In this document: positions 17,990 through 26,942 of the stretch, in pieces
How positions within the stretch are numbered: position 1 is the stretch's first letter
Layout of the letters: the number at the start of each line of letters is the position of its first letter
Source: Planctomycetota bacterium
Lineage (GTDB): Bacteria > Planctomycetota > SZUA-567 > H5-PLA8
Length of the DNA: 64,000 bases
Assembly (NCBI GenBank): GCA_016200135.1
Contig: JACQFI010000137.1
Span: forward strand, 1-64,000
Direction of reading: 5' to 3'
Notes under the pieces: model-generated
What the model saw: the letters and a program-made list of their open reading frames with translations, nothing else
Databases searched by the model: none
Told to the model about the DNA's origin: nothing
Position numbers and translations under genes: made by a program

Positions 17990-19921
17990 TTACTTGGCCG
18001 GGCTGATCTCTTCTCCGCCAATCGGCGCAAACGAATGGGACACTTCGTTGCGGATGCTTTCAAGCTGGGACTTGAAGTCGTCGCGCACGTCGATGTCCAC
18101 AATGGTCGGCGTTACGAATACCATCAAACTCTCGCTCGTCGGCTGCCCGGTGCCCAGCGCCACGCCGCCGTCGTGAATGCGGTGCTTGAAGAGCCGCCCG
18201 AGGATCGGGATCTCGCTAAAGATGGGCACCGCCGAGTCCACCCGGCGATCGCGGTTGATGCGCAGGCCGGCGATCACGCCCGTCTCGTTGCTCCGCAGCA
18301 GCATGCGCGTAACCACGATGCGTTGCGTCGTCTGCGGAAGCTGCAGGATCAGGCCGTTGCCACCGTTGAACGAGTCGACGCGGTCCAGGTCTTCCGTTTT
18401 CGGAATCACCGTCATCAGCACGTTGTTTTCGGGTCCGGTCACGTGCGGGATGATCAGGAGCTGCAGGCCCAGCTTTACCGGCGAGCCCGCCGCTTCGCGG
18501 AAGCCGGCCACGTTGCCGCCACCTTCCGTATTGGCTACGAACGATTCGGCGTAGCGGAAGAGTTGGCCGACCTGGATTGTCGCTTCCTCGTTATCCAGCG
18601 TCATGAGCTGCGGCGACTGGACTACTTTGGAGTTCGTCTTCGTCCGGATCGCATCGAAAAGCGCGGTGGTGGATGAATTGACGCCGCCGGCGTTGCTGTT
18701 GTAGCCCGCGGTCCCGATTAGATTGCCTTGGCTCGCGGTCGCGGTTGTATTGAAGTTCGGGGCGGCCGCGATGCCTCGGAACGTCGATAAGGCTCCGGTC
18801 CAGTTCCCCAACATGCCGCGAATCAGGCCGGCGCCTACGTCGAAGGGGAACGAAGTCGCCTGCGGTCCGGTTATGGCGGGCGTAAGGTTGAACTGCAAGC
18901 CGTTGCCCCAGTCGACGCCCAAGCGCTCCAGGTCCGTATCGGTGATGACAATGATCTTAACGCTCACGAAGATCTGCTTTGGCGCCACGTCGAGCTTCTT
19001 CACCACCATTTCCATCGTGTCCAGCTTGGTTGCCGTGTCGGTGACGATCAGCGCCGTGCCGCGCTTGAGGAACGAGAGCTTGCCTTCCGGTCCCTTCATG
19101 TTCGTGAGCACGTCGAAGAGCGTCTGGCCGGCCTTGGCGGATTCCTGCGATTCCTCGCGGCGCGCGAATTCGCTGGTCAGTGTGGCCACGTACTTGGCGC
19201 TGTCGGGCGTCAGGTAGGCGAGGCGGAAGATGCGGGTCTGGAGCTGCGAGGCCAGCCGGTTCGGCGTGGTGATGCGCAGCGTCTCGTTCGCCTCGGGCAC
19301 CGCCACGAAATCAAGCGTCTTGACCACGATGTTGAGCGCGTCGCGCCAAGGCACGTCTTCCAGGCGCATGGAGATCTCGCCCGTCACTTCGGGTCCGATG
19401 ACGATGTTCGCGCCGGCCTGCATCGCGATCGTATTGATCACGTCGCGGATGTCGGCGCGCGTAAAGATCATCGAGACCTTCGGCGGGGAACTCACGAAGA
19501 TCAGCTTCTGGTCGATCTTCGAGTCGTCGATCAGGAGGCCGTACTTCTTGGAGAGGTAATCGAGCACGCCGCGGTACGTGACGCTCTCGAGGTCCATCGA
19601 GACCAGCATCTTCTCTTCCTTCTCGCGCAGCGCCCGGATGTTCAGGCGGCTGATCTGCGATAGGAAGTCGAGCACCTGCTTCAACGGCTTCTCAGTGACT
19701 TTGATCGGGAAGACCTGCCCCGTACCGGCCGCGGCTTTGATCGCGTTCGGGTCGTCAAGGATGATGACTTTTGGGGGCGCGGTCGCGGGCTCTTCCGCGC
19801 GCGCTCGAACGCCCGCCAGCGCTACGGACAGGACGGCGGCAAGCGCCAGGGCGCGGCCCAGCCGGCTTGGCGTATCTGCGCCCGCGCAGCGCTTCGTGGG
19901 AATGTTGTCTTGGAGAATCAA
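17990..19921 (-). CDS. pilQ: Type IV pilus secretin PilQ
   Basis: A 643-residue outer-membrane secretin through which the pilus leaves the cell. After a signal-like N-terminus (ALALAAVLSVALAGVRARA) comes an STN/N0 domain (about 65-130) and N1-type modules (SMIFTRADIRDVINTIAMQAG). The C-terminal secretin domain has VNSSTTALFDAIRTKT, VQSPQLMTLDNEEATIQVG and the late FSEIPILGRLFKH motif. The AMIN domains of classical PilQ are not evident. A TTG start at 19921 has AGGAGGGG upstream. It follows the pilP-like gene after a 212-base gap with no obvious gene or hairpin, and ends the pilMNOPQ cluster. Confidence 0.9.
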   Translation of the reverse strand: MILQDNIPTKRCAGADTPSRLGRALALAAVLSVALAGVRARAEEPATAPPKVIILDDPNAIKAAAGTGQVFPIKVTEKPLKQVLDFLSQISRLNIRALREKEEKMLVSMDLESVTYRGVLDYLSKKYGLLIDDSKIDQKLIFVSSPPKVSMIFTRADIRDVINTIAMQAGANIVIGPEVTGEISMRLEDVPWRDALNIVVKTLDFVAVPEANETLRITTPNRLASQLQTRIFRLAYLTPDSAKYVATLTSEFARREESQESAKAGQTLFDVLTNMKGPEGKLSFLKRGTALIVTDTATKLDTMEMVVKKLDVAPKQIFVSVKIIVITDTDLERLGVDWGNGLQFNLTPAITGPQATSFPFDVGAGLIRGMLGNWTGALSTFRGIAAAPNFNTTATASQGNLIGTAGYNSNAGGVNSSTTALFDAIRTKTNSKVVQSPQLMTLDNEEATIQVGQLFRYAESFVANTEGGGNVAGFREAAGSPVKLGLQLLIIPHVTGPENNVLMTVIPKTEDLDRVDSFNGGNGLILQLPQTTQRIVVTRMLLRSNETGVIAGLRINRDRRVDSAVPIFSEIPILGRLFKHRIHDGGVALGTGQPTSESLMVFVTPTIVDIDVRDDFKSQLESIRNEVSHSFAPIGGEEISPAK

Positions 19922-20133
19922 AAACCCCTCCTCCCTACTGCATCAGCCTGGGTTGAGCCCGCCGCTCGACAGCAGCCGCGCCGACTCGTCCAACAAAACC
20001 ATCACAACTCCAGCCGATCCTTTCAGTTCCAGGATCGACCGCAATCAAGCTCAAATCCACACAATCGGCGTTGCAGCCACTCTACCACCGCGTTCGCTTT
20101 TGTCACCTCTCGAACCGGATCGCCGCGCCGATT

Positions 20134-20859
20134 CTATTGCGAGACATCCAGAACCATCTTGTAACCGCGGAAACGCACAATCACGCGGCCCGGCACGATG
20201 TCGTCCACGATCGCGCCTTCCGAGTTGTCTGAAGCCAGGATCAGGTCGCCCTTGCCGACCACCTTATTGTTCACGATGGCGCGCGAGTCGCGTTCCCGGG
20301 CCACTACTCCGGAGACGCGCAGGTTCATGTTCTTGAACGCCAGTTCGGCGTCCGCCCGGTTGCGCAGGCGTTCGGCGGCCTTGCGCAGGCGGAAGAGGCG
20401 TTCGCGCAAGTCCTGCAGCGCCGGCACGTCCTCCACGTTCTTGACCTCGCGGAAGGCGTCCAGGCCCTTATCGCACTGCGTTACCGCGTCGCGCGGATTG
20501 CCGGCCATCATCAGTTGCTCGGCCTGGGCGTAATTGCGTTCGGCGGTCGCCTTGATCTCTTCGATGACGCTTTGGACCATTGGGCCCGTATCGCCAGGCG
20601 TTCCGGGCGCGCCGGGGGTGGGGGTCACAACCTTTAAGAATGTGAACGGATCGCGCCGGCCGCCATCCTCATACAGGAAAGCGGGTTCATCCGCGAATGC
20701 CGGAGCGGGAGGCGCCTCCGGCGGCTTTTCCGGTGGTTTCTCGGGCGGCTTATCCGCCGCGCCGGCCCGCCACAGGCCCAGCACGCAGATGCCGGTGAGC
20801 GCCAACAGCGCCGCGCGCGGAATCCGTTCGCCGGCGTGGTAACTCGTGTGCGTCATCAT
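20134..20859 (-). CDS. pilP: Type IV pilus assembly protein PilP-like
   Basis: A 241-residue exported protein. It has an N-terminal hydrophobic segment, a proline-rich linker with three PPEKPPE repeats, a YEDGGRRDPFTFL motif (PilP has a similar GRRDPF), and a C-terminal small beta domain (LRVSGVVARERDSRAIVNNKVV…GD…VIVRFRGYKMVLDV) like the PilP domain that contacts the secretin. The middle (about 90-170) is helical and TPR-like, which ordinary PilP lacks. Gene order M-N-O-P-Q supports the call. Two adjacent ATG codons (20859, 20856) are possible starts after AGGAGAGG. Confidence 0.8.
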   Translation of the reverse strand: MMTHTSYHAGERIPRAALLALTGICVLGLWRAGAADKPPEKPPEKPPEAPPAPAFADEPAFLYEDGGRRDPFTFLKVVTPTPGAPGTPGDTGPMVQSVIEEIKATAERNYAQAEQLMMAGNPRDAVTQCDKGLDAFREVKNVEDVPALQDLRERLFRLRKAAERLRNRADAELAFKNMNLRVSGVVARERDSRAIVNNKVVGKGDLILASDNSEGAIVDDIVPGRVIVRFRGYKMVLDVSQ

Positions 20860-20881
20860 GCCTCTCCTGCCGCCCTGCCCT

Positions 20882-21472
20882 TCACTTTTCGCCGACGTAG
20901 CGGTACGTCATGATCGAAAAACTCACCTCATGCTTCGTGCCGGTCACGTTCATGCCGCTGTTGCTGGTCGTGATGGACAAGCCTTCCAGGCTCACGAAAC
21001 GGGGGTAATGTTCTTCCAACACGTTCATGTACTCGCAGATGCCTTTAAAGTCGGCGGTGCCGGAAAACCCCCAGATATCCCGGCGGAAATTCTGCGGGTC
21101 CTGGATGCCCAGAATGCCTTCCACCGGCCGGTCGTAGTTCGGGGGCGTGCCCTTGATGGTTAGATTCTTCTTCTGCGCCAGATCCGCGAGGAACTCGATG
21201 AACTTGTCCCGTTCGGTGATCTCCGGGAGCATCTTCTCCTTCTTTTCGTACGTGCGCTTGTTCTGGTTCAAGGTTGCGGTCAGTTCTTCCTTGCGGTCCA
21301 CCGCCTGCTGCAGCACGTGGACTTCGTTGCTCAGCTTCTTGAGCTTGGCCTCTTCCAGGACCCAGGTATCGCGAGCCGTGTACGCCAAGCCCCACACGCC
21401 GACGTTGACCAGCACCACCGCGCCGACGGTGATCAGGAGCCTGGTACGTTCGGACCATTCCGTTGAGGCCAT
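20882..21472 (-). CDS. pilO: Type IV pilus inner-membrane protein PilO
   Basis: A 196-residue bitopic protein: one N-terminal transmembrane helix (LLITVGAVVLVNVGVWGLAY), a coiled coil (about 35-80) and a C-terminal ferredoxin-like domain. This is the PilO plan. PilO pairs with PilN in the alignment complex linking the cytoplasmic PilM to the secretin. It lies 30 bases after pilN and 22 before pilP, within one operon. Confidence 0.88.
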   Translation of the reverse strand: MASTEWSERTRLLITVGAVVLVNVGVWGLAYTARDTWVLEEAKLKKLSNEVHVLQQAVDRKEELTATLNQNKRTYEKKEKMLPEITERDKFIEFLADLAQKKNLTIKGTPPNYDRPVEGILGIQDPQNFRRDIWGFSGTADFKGICEYMNVLEEHYPRFVSLEGLSITTSNSGMNVTGTKHEVSFSIMTYRYVGEK

Positions 21473-21502
21473 GACTCACATCCTCTCGCCTGCAAACTGC
21501 CG

Positions 21503-22276
21503 TTACTGGCCCGCCACCGGCGGCGGCTGATAGAAGGCCATCGTGATCGTGAAATCGAGGCCCGAGGCCGGCTGCCGGAACTTGCGCGCTTCATCCGGCT
21601 TCGGGAAGTTCACCAGCGGCAGTTGCGTGGGCCTGAAATCCTGCATCACCGGCTCTTCGAATTTGAGCCCCAACTGTTTGTTGAATCCGAGCGGAAGCTC
21701 AGTGCCGCCTTCGGCCGGAGCCGCGGCGGGCGCTACGGCCGGAGCGGGCGCGGGCGCCGTCTGGCCCTCGGTCTGGAAGTCGCGCTTCAAGTTATTCCAG
21801 GTTTCGGTGAGCTTGCGCGTGCAGTCCACGTACGTATCGCCGGTCGTCAGGCCCGAAAGCGAAATCTTGAATTTTTTGCCCATCTCCTGGCCGGCGCCGG
21901 CGGCAGCCTCGGGATCGACACGGAAACTGCGCACGACCACGCCGTCGGGGATGGACTTGGAAAACGTGTCCAGGACGCGCACCCAGCGCACACGGCTGCG
22001 TTCGAGGTTCTTCAGCGCGTTCACCTTGGTCTTGATCTTGTTGATCTCGGCTTCCAGCTTGTCGACCTCTTCCTTCTCCGCCAGCTTCTTCTTTTTAGTC
22101 TCTTCCATGTTGCGGATGTTCTGGCGGGTGCGGGGAATGTCCACGACGTAGTAGTTCGCGACCAGCACGACGCCCAGCGTCGCCGCCAGGGCGCCGCCCA
22201 GGACGGACATCAGGCGCGGGAGCGGCGTGCCTTCGGACTGCCGCATCTCCACGGGGAGCAGGTTGATTTCAATCAT
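21503..22276 (-). CDS. pilN: Type IV pilus inner-membrane protein PilN
   Basis: A 257-residue protein beginning MIEINLLP, the conserved cytoplasmic peptide with which PilN docks into PilM, followed by one transmembrane helix (VLGGALAATLGVVLVANYYV), a basic/acidic coiled coil (about 55-100) and a ferredoxin-like domain. The C-terminal third carries an Ala/Pro-rich linker and a longer tail than usual. It lies 33 bases after pilM. Confidence 0.9.
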   Translation of the reverse strand: MIEINLLPVEMRQSEGTPLPRLMSVLGGALAATLGVVLVANYYVVDIPRTRQNIRNMEETKKKKLAEKEEVDKLEAEINKIKTKVNALKNLERSRVRWVRVLDTFSKSIPDGVVVRSFRVDPEAAAGAGQEMGKKFKISLSGLTTGDTYVDCTRKLTETWNNLKRDFQTEGQTAPAPAPAVAPAAAPAEGGTELPLGFNKQLGLKFEEPVMQDFRPTQLPLVNFPKPDEARKFRQPASGLDFTITMAFYQPPPVAGQ

Positions 22277-22309
22277 GTATCACGCGGCCTCGTTCCCCTT
22301 CGTACGGCG

Positions 22310-23353
22310 TTAGAAATTGCGCAGCCGGCTGGCCAGCCCCAGGGCGATCGCCATGTCCGAGTTCGCTCCGCCCAGGCCCGAGGCGTGCCCGCCCCGGATC
22401 TCCAGGCCTTCCGTCGGGTCCCACACCTTCGTCGGCAGGTTGAAGATCTGCGTGAACATCGTGTCCACGCCTGGGAAGTAGCCCGTCCCGCCGGACAGGT
22501 AGACTTCCTTCACCTGCTGGTCGTACTGGTTCTCGAAGTAATCAAACGACAGGCGGATCTCGTTCCCGATGTCTTCCAGGATGGGCAGCATCGCGTCCTG
22601 CATCGACTCCAGCGCGCCGCCCGGATCCTTCTTCATGCGCTCGACGTCCTTGGGATCCTCGCCAAAGCGCTTGGCGATCGCGTCGGTGACGTCGTTGCCC
22701 GCGACGTAGATCTCGCGCTGAAAGTAACTGTGGTTCCCGCGCATGATGTTGATGTTGGTCTTGCTCGCGCCGATGTCCACGAGCGTGCGGACCTCGGCGT
22801 CGTTAATGCCGAGCGAAAGGTTGCGCAGCTCGAAGGCGTTACCCAGCGCGAAGACGTCCACGTCCACGATCGCGGGGCTCAAACCCACCGATTGCAGCAG
22901 CGCGATATGCTCTTCGATCAGCGTCCGCTTGACCGCCACCAGCAGGACCTTGATCTGGCCCGCGGTCGCCGTGGCCTGGCCGCTCTCGCCGGCGGGCCCA
23001 AAATCCATGCGCTGCGCGTCGAGCTGAACTTCGTTGACGTCGAAAGGAATGTATTTGTCGGCTTCGTATTCGATGGCTTGGCGGAGGTCGGCGTCGGGCA
23101 CCTGCGCCATCGGAACCTGGCGGATGATGACCGAGCGCCCCGAGACCGAAGAGACGCAACGCCGCGTTTTAATGCCGCTGTCCTTCAAAACCTTCTGGAC
23201 GGTATCTCCAATGGTCTCGGCCGACTCAATCGGCCCGGAGCCCATGCCCGAAATAAAGAGCCCTTGGCCCGAGCGGGTCAGTTCCACGACCTTGACGGCC
23301 GCGGAGCCCACGTCGAGCCCCAACAAGGTTTTACGCCGACCAAATAATGCCAC
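22310..23353 (-). CDS. pilM: Type IV pilus assembly ATPase-fold protein PilM
   Basis: A 347-residue actin/FtsA-like cytoplasmic protein of the PilM family (TIGR01175). It has LLGLDVGSAAVKVVEL, the conserved QVPMAQVPDADLRQAI and EADKYIPFDVNEVQLD blocks, LVDIGASKTNI and the nucleotide-site VYLSGGTGYFPG. It starts with GTG. It is a close paralog of the N-terminal domain encoded at 24363-26072. A terminator separates it from the pilin gene upstream, so it may have its own promoter. Confidence 0.92.
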   Translation of the reverse strand: MALFGRRKTLLGLDVGSAAVKVVELTRSGQGLFISGMGSGPIESAETIGDTVQKVLKDSGIKTRRCVSSVSGRSVIIRQVPMAQVPDADLRQAIEYEADKYIPFDVNEVQLDAQRMDFGPAGESGQATATAGQIKVLLVAVKRTLIEEHIALLQSVGLSPAIVDVDVFALGNAFELRNLSLGINDAEVRTLVDIGASKTNINIMRGNHSYFQREIYVAGNDVTDAIAKRFGEDPKDVERMKKDPGGALESMQDAMLPILEDIGNEIRLSFDYFENQYDQQVKEVYLSGGTGYFPGVDTMFTQIFNLPTKVWDPTEGLEIRGGHASGLGGANSDMAIALGLASRLRNF

Positions 23354-23655
23354 GTCTGGAAATCCCTCTAACTATTGGTCTAAGGTATAGATAAACATGG
23401 AGGTTCCTAATGGCGAGCACCTCTTTCGTCAAGCCCGAATTGCGGCGCTGACAGAGCGGTGTTTCGCGCACATGGAACAGGAACAGGCCCCCCTGTTTAC
23501 CTATGTCCCGCTAGCTGCACGTTGTGGCAAACCCACTCTACTCGATCAGCCCTCGCTTAGCAATCCTCTCGCTCAAAAAAAGAACCCCAGCCCTGCTGGG
23601 GCTGGGGGTAGGGCTAACTTCGGTATCGACTGGCTTTGAAGACGGACACAGCCCT
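23354..23655. other. 302-base gap between the pilin and pilM genes
   Basis: The gap holds the pilin terminator at 23575-23607. A possible minus-strand promoter for pilM has TTGACG (23427-23432) and a poor -10 TAGGAA (23404-23409), 17 bases apart. An 80-codon plus-strand frame here lacks a ribosome binding site and homology. I see no other feature. Confidence 0.4.
23575..23607 (-). terminator. Rho-independent terminator after the pilin gene
   Basis: A 9-base perfect stem, CCCCAGCCC / GGGCTGGGG with a 5-base loop (23585-23607), is followed on the minus strand by TTCTTTTTTT. It lies about 50 bases beyond the pilin stop. Confidence 0.85.
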
Positions 23656-24207
23656 TTATTCGGCGACCACGTATCCCAATGCCTTGGGGTTTTCGTTCAT
23701 GATCAACAGCGTGGGACTGGTGATGCCTTCGCCCGTATCGCACTGCCATACGACGCCTTTGTCGTCGCAGTAGTACGAGTTGAGGCCCGTGAGATTGTAG
23801 TCCGCGGGCGCCGCCGAGATGCCGTAACGCATCTTGGGGTTCAAAGGTATAGGCGCGCCACCACCGTTGGGAATCGCCGCGATGAGGTCGCAATAGTAGT
23901 AGCCTTCCTTAGAGATGGGATTCGCGTTTGAGAGATCCGCGTTGGCCAGGGCCTGATCGATGCCCTGAATCACGTTGCCACTGGCATCCTGGTAGAGCTG
24001 ATAAAAGGGGGTTGCAAACTGCGGAGCGCTGCGACGCAACGTTACCTGCGCCGTCGCGATGGCACGAAGCGAACCAATGGCGCCCGCTTCGTTCGCCGAC
24101 ATGCGCGCGCGAAGCATGCTGGGAACTGCGATGGATGCCACGATCGCAATGATCGTGCATACAATCATCAGCTCAATGATGGTGAAGCCGCGAGTCTTTC
24201 GATGCAT
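23656..24207 (-). CDS. Type IV major pilin-like prepilin
   Basis: A 183-residue prepilin. The leader is 7 residues (MHRKTRG), cleaved before FTIIELMIV, with the conserved Glu at position +5 and a hydrophobic helix to about residue 30. The C-terminal domain resembles the short GspG/PilA-like pilins of deep-branching bacteria and has two cysteines about 20 residues apart near SYYCDDKG and WQCDTG that may form the disulfide loop. The ATG at 24207 is preferred over the GTG at 24213, giving the normal short leader. It sits between the two pilM paralogs, with its own terminator. Confidence 0.88.
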   Translation of the reverse strand: MHRKTRGFTIIELMIVCTIIAIVASIAVPSMLRARMSANEAGAIGSLRAIATAQVTLRRSAPQFATPFYQLYQDASGNVIQGIDQALANADLSNANPISKEGYYYCDLIAAIPNGGGAPIPLNPKMRYGISAAPADYNLTGLNSYYCDDKGVVWQCDTGEGITSPTLLIMNENPKALGYVVAE

Positions 24208-24318
24208 GGTCACACCCCCACTTCAATGGTTAGACCTACCCAAATTCTGATATCGGCAGCTTAACCCCAAGGATGAGGAAAACAAGGACACAACATGCAT
24301 TTCTATCCCAATTTAATA

Positions 24319-24324
24319 ATTATA
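24319..24324 (-). promoter_or_regulatory. Possible -10 element for the pilin gene
   Basis: TATAAT on the minus strand in a very AT-rich stretch, about 105 bases upstream of the pilin start. No good -35 box was found at 16-18 bases, so the call is weak. No sigma-54 element with correct spacing was seen. Confidence 0.35.
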
Positions 24325-24362
24325 TTCTTTTATTAACTATAGTTTAGGGTAAAGATTGGAGA

Positions 24363-26072
24363 CTATCCACCTGCTGAAGTTGGCTTGATCCAACCCTGTC
24401 GGGACTCTCTGCGCGAAGCAGCGACGAACTGCGTCCACACAATGATCATGCCGATGGCGGCACTACCCAGCCAATGCGTGAGCAACTGGACATAAGCGGT
24501 AATGTCGTCCGCGTCGAATTTCTGATCTCTCTCGGCTCGCGCCTTCTCCAACTTCTGCGCCAGAGCCTCCGGAACCTTGGGCATCTTGCTAGTGTCGATG
24601 CCCAAGTTGGGCTTCTCGACCTTATGTTGAGCCTTAAAGGGCTGTCCCATGCCCATGCGTATGCCGAACAGCACGCCACAGGCAACGGTCGCGGCCAGCA
24701 GTGCGTTCATCACCACGGACATGCGGCCGGGAATGGGGCGGATGGCCTTGGAGCCAAAAAACATCCCGAAGCCAAGCGCCAAGCCAATGGGAATGGCCTC
24801 GAAGATCACGTACCAGGGCGTGTATCCAAGGGTTTGCACAAAGGCCATCGCCAGCGCCATAGCTGTGGCGCCGCCAATTCCAATGCCCAGCCCCTTGATC
24901 CAATGCTTGCGCGCCTCGGCCGACGCCATCGCTTGCGCGGCGCCGATCGTGGTGGGGCGTGCAACGGCGGTGGGCGCCGAGACACCCGTTTCCACCGGTG
25001 CGGCGGAAGACGCCGTGGAAATCATGCTGCTGTGAGCGGTCCAGCCGAGCGAACCCAGGATGCGCGAGGCCAGGCCGAGCGCAACGGTCATGTCCGAGTT
25101 CGCGCCGCCCATGCCCGCGGGATTGACGCCGGTGATCTCGAGGCCTTCCGTCGGGTCCCAGACCTTCGTCGGCAGGTTGAAGATCTGCGTGAACATCGTA
25201 TCCATGCCTGGGAAGTACGCCGAGCCGCCGGAGATGAAGACTTCCTTCACCTGCTTGTCGTACTGGTTCTCGAAGTAATCGAAGGAGAGCCGGATCTCGT
25301 TCCCGATGTCTTCGAGCACCGGCAGCATGGCGTCCTGCATGGACTCCAGCGCGCCGCCGGGCTCCTTCTTCATCTTCTCGACGTCTTTGGGATCTTCGCC
25401 GAAGCGCTTGGCGATGGCCTCGGTGAGGTCGTTGCCGGCCACGTAGATCTCGCGCTGAAAGAAGCTGTTGTTCCCGCGCATGATGTTGATGTTGGTCTTG
25501 CTCGCGCCGATGTCGATCAGCGCGCGGACTTCGTCGTCGGCCACGCCCAGCGAGAGGTTGCGCAGTTCGAAGGCGTTGCCCAGCGCGAAGCAATCCACGT
25601 CGATGATCGCCGGTTGCAAGCCGACGGATTGCAGCAGCGCGATGTGTTCGTCGATCAGGCTGCGCTTCACCGCCACCAACAGGACCTTCATCTGGCCCTG
25701 GGCTGTCTCGCCGTCGATCGCCGAGAGGCGTTGGACGTCGAGCTGGACTTCGTTGACGTCGAAGGGAATGTATTTGTCGGCTTCGTACTCGATGGCCTGG
25801 CGCAGATCCGCGTCGGGCACCTGGGCCATCGGAACCTGGCGGATGATCACCGAGCGGCCCGAGACCGACGTGGCGCAGCGTTTGGTGCGGATGCCGGAGT
25901 CTTTGAGCAGCGTCTGGATCGTCTCGGCGAGCGTATCGGGCGATTCGATCGGCGCCGAGCCGTAACCGCTGATCACCAATCCGCTGCCGGAACGGCTGAG
26001 CTCGATCGCCTTGACCGACGAAGTGCCGATATCAAGTCCGAGGAGACTCTTGCCGCGTCCGAACAGGGCCAC
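24363..26072 (-). CDS. PilM paralog fused to a C-terminal membrane domain
   Basis: A 569-residue protein. Residues 1 to about 345 are a complete PilM, nearly the same as the gene at 22310 through the QVPMAQVPDADLRQAI, EADKYIPFDV and GASKTNINIMRGN blocks. A Ser/Ala/Thr linker follows (about 350-390). Then come three close hydrophobic helices (KGLGIGIGGATAMALAMAF; VIFEAIPIGLALGFGMFFG; MNALLAATVACGVLFGIRM), a charged loop of about 60 residues and a last helix (HWLGSAAIGMIIVWTQFVA). Normal PilM is soluble and reaches the membrane through PilN. It starts at GTG 26072 with GAGG upstream and precedes the pilin gene. I do not recognise the membrane part. Confidence 0.85.
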   Translation of the reverse strand: MALFGRGKSLLGLDIGTSSVKAIELSRSGSGLVISGYGSAPIESPDTLAETIQTLLKDSGIRTKRCATSVSGRSVIIRQVPMAQVPDADLRQAIEYEADKYIPFDVNEVQLDVQRLSAIDGETAQGQMKVLLVAVKRSLIDEHIALLQSVGLQPAIIDVDCFALGNAFELRNLSLGVADDEVRALIDIGASKTNINIMRGNNSFFQREIYVAGNDLTEAIAKRFGEDPKDVEKMKKEPGGALESMQDAMLPVLEDIGNEIRLSFDYFENQYDKQVKEVFISGGSAYFPGMDTMFTQIFNLPTKVWDPTEGLEITGVNPAGMGGANSDMTVALGLASRILGSLGWTAHSSMISTASSAAPVETGVSAPTAVARPTTIGAAQAMASAEARKHWIKGLGIGIGGATAMALAMAFVQTLGYTPWYVIFEAIPIGLALGFGMFFGSKAIRPIPGRMSVVMNALLAATVACGVLFGIRMGMGQPFKAQHKVEKPNLGIDTSKMPKVPEALAQKLEKARAERDQKFDADDITAYVQLLTHWLGSAAIGMIIVWTQFVAASRRESRQGWIKPTSAGG

Positions 26073-26357
26073 CGGTTAGTCCTCAGTTGCGATCACGCCG
26101 CCTTACACAACGTGCAGCAAGACTCTTTAATCCAGAGTAAGTTGTTTTTCCACCAACAATTCTATAGAGGTCTGCGTGTAAGTATAGCCATAAAATTTTG
26201 GCTCCTGTTCAACTCTCTGCGCAGCCATAGCGGTTCGCCGCCTTAACCTAAGCCGAAAACGTCTCCTGGCGCTCCAGAAAACCAAGCCCCGACCGCCGAA
26301 AGGTCCGCTTGTTTCATCGTCCGATTCCAGAACCCGCTCGATAGATATACGAAAGCG
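26073..26357. other. AT-rich gap upstream of the pilM paralog
   Basis: The 285-base gap includes an AT-rich core at about 26120-26210, where a promoter for the pilM-fusion gene would be expected. No clear -35/-10 pair or hairpin could be defined by eye. Confidence 0.3.
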
Positions 26358-26822
26358 CTATTCCCGGTACTCTTTTATGACAAAGTTTCCGTGCCGGTCC
26401 GGGAAGACGTAGTAGAGCTCGTCGTAGCCCTCGTCCCAGTTGGGCCGCTCGAACTTCTTGATCGTGGCCTTTAGCGCGATCTCGGGCACTCGTTCCGCGG
26501 CCGGCCGGCCGGCGTTGCGGGCGATGCAGTCCTTCAGGTCGCTGCGCAGGTAGTACCCGACCACGCGGTAGCCGGCCTGTTTGGCAGCTTCGATGTACCT
26601 TGCGCGCTCTTCCCGGGTAGGATTGGTGTTGTCGATCACGACGTCGCGCCGCGCGGCGAGGGCCTCGCCCAGGAGCTTGGCCTCGCGCTCGCGAGCGTTC
26701 TTGACGTTGCCCTTGGGGTCGATCTGGTCCAGGCTTATGACGGTGTGAGGGGCCAGGAAGCGGTGGGTCCGGAAGCTGGTCTTCCCCGAGGCCTGCAGGC
26801 CCATCAAGAGTGCGAGGTCCAT
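26358..26822 (-). CDS. P-loop kinase (polynucleotide kinase / zeta-toxin-like)
   Basis: A 154-residue P-loop protein with Walker A GLQASGKTS at residues 8-16, an ISLDQIDPKG strand, VVIDNTNPTREERARYI (typical of PNK-like kinases), and the lid-type R-x4-R pattern near NAGRPAAERVPE. Members phosphorylate polynucleotide 5' ends or small substrates; the substrate is unknown. The ATG at 26822 is at the N-terminal strand, as expected. It diverges from the membrane-protein gene at 26943. Confidence 0.8.
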   Translation of the reverse strand: MDLALLMGLQASGKTSFRTHRFLAPHTVISLDQIDPKGNVKNAREREAKLLGEALAARRDVVIDNTNPTREERARYIEAAKQAGYRVVGYYLRSDLKDCIARNAGRPAAERVPEIALKATIKKFERPNWDEGYDELYYVFPDRHGNFVIKEYRE

Positions 26823-26942
26823 GCGCGCGTGGATGCTCCGGTGACGCCCAATCCGTCGGACCCTCCGGCAAACCCATCAACGCCGGGCCCGAAAACGCCG
26901 ATCCCGGAAGGTAACGGCTTTCCCCCCGTTGGGAAGGGCACG

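Noticed and set aside
23397..23639. 80-codon plus-strand frame in the pilin-pilM gap
   Set aside because: It has no ribosome binding site, spans the pilin terminator, and shows no protein family character.
24240..24290. Possible sigma-54 promoter upstream of the pilin gene
   Set aside because: The best match (TGGGG…CTGC) has GG and GC one base too close, which abolishes sigma-54 recognition.
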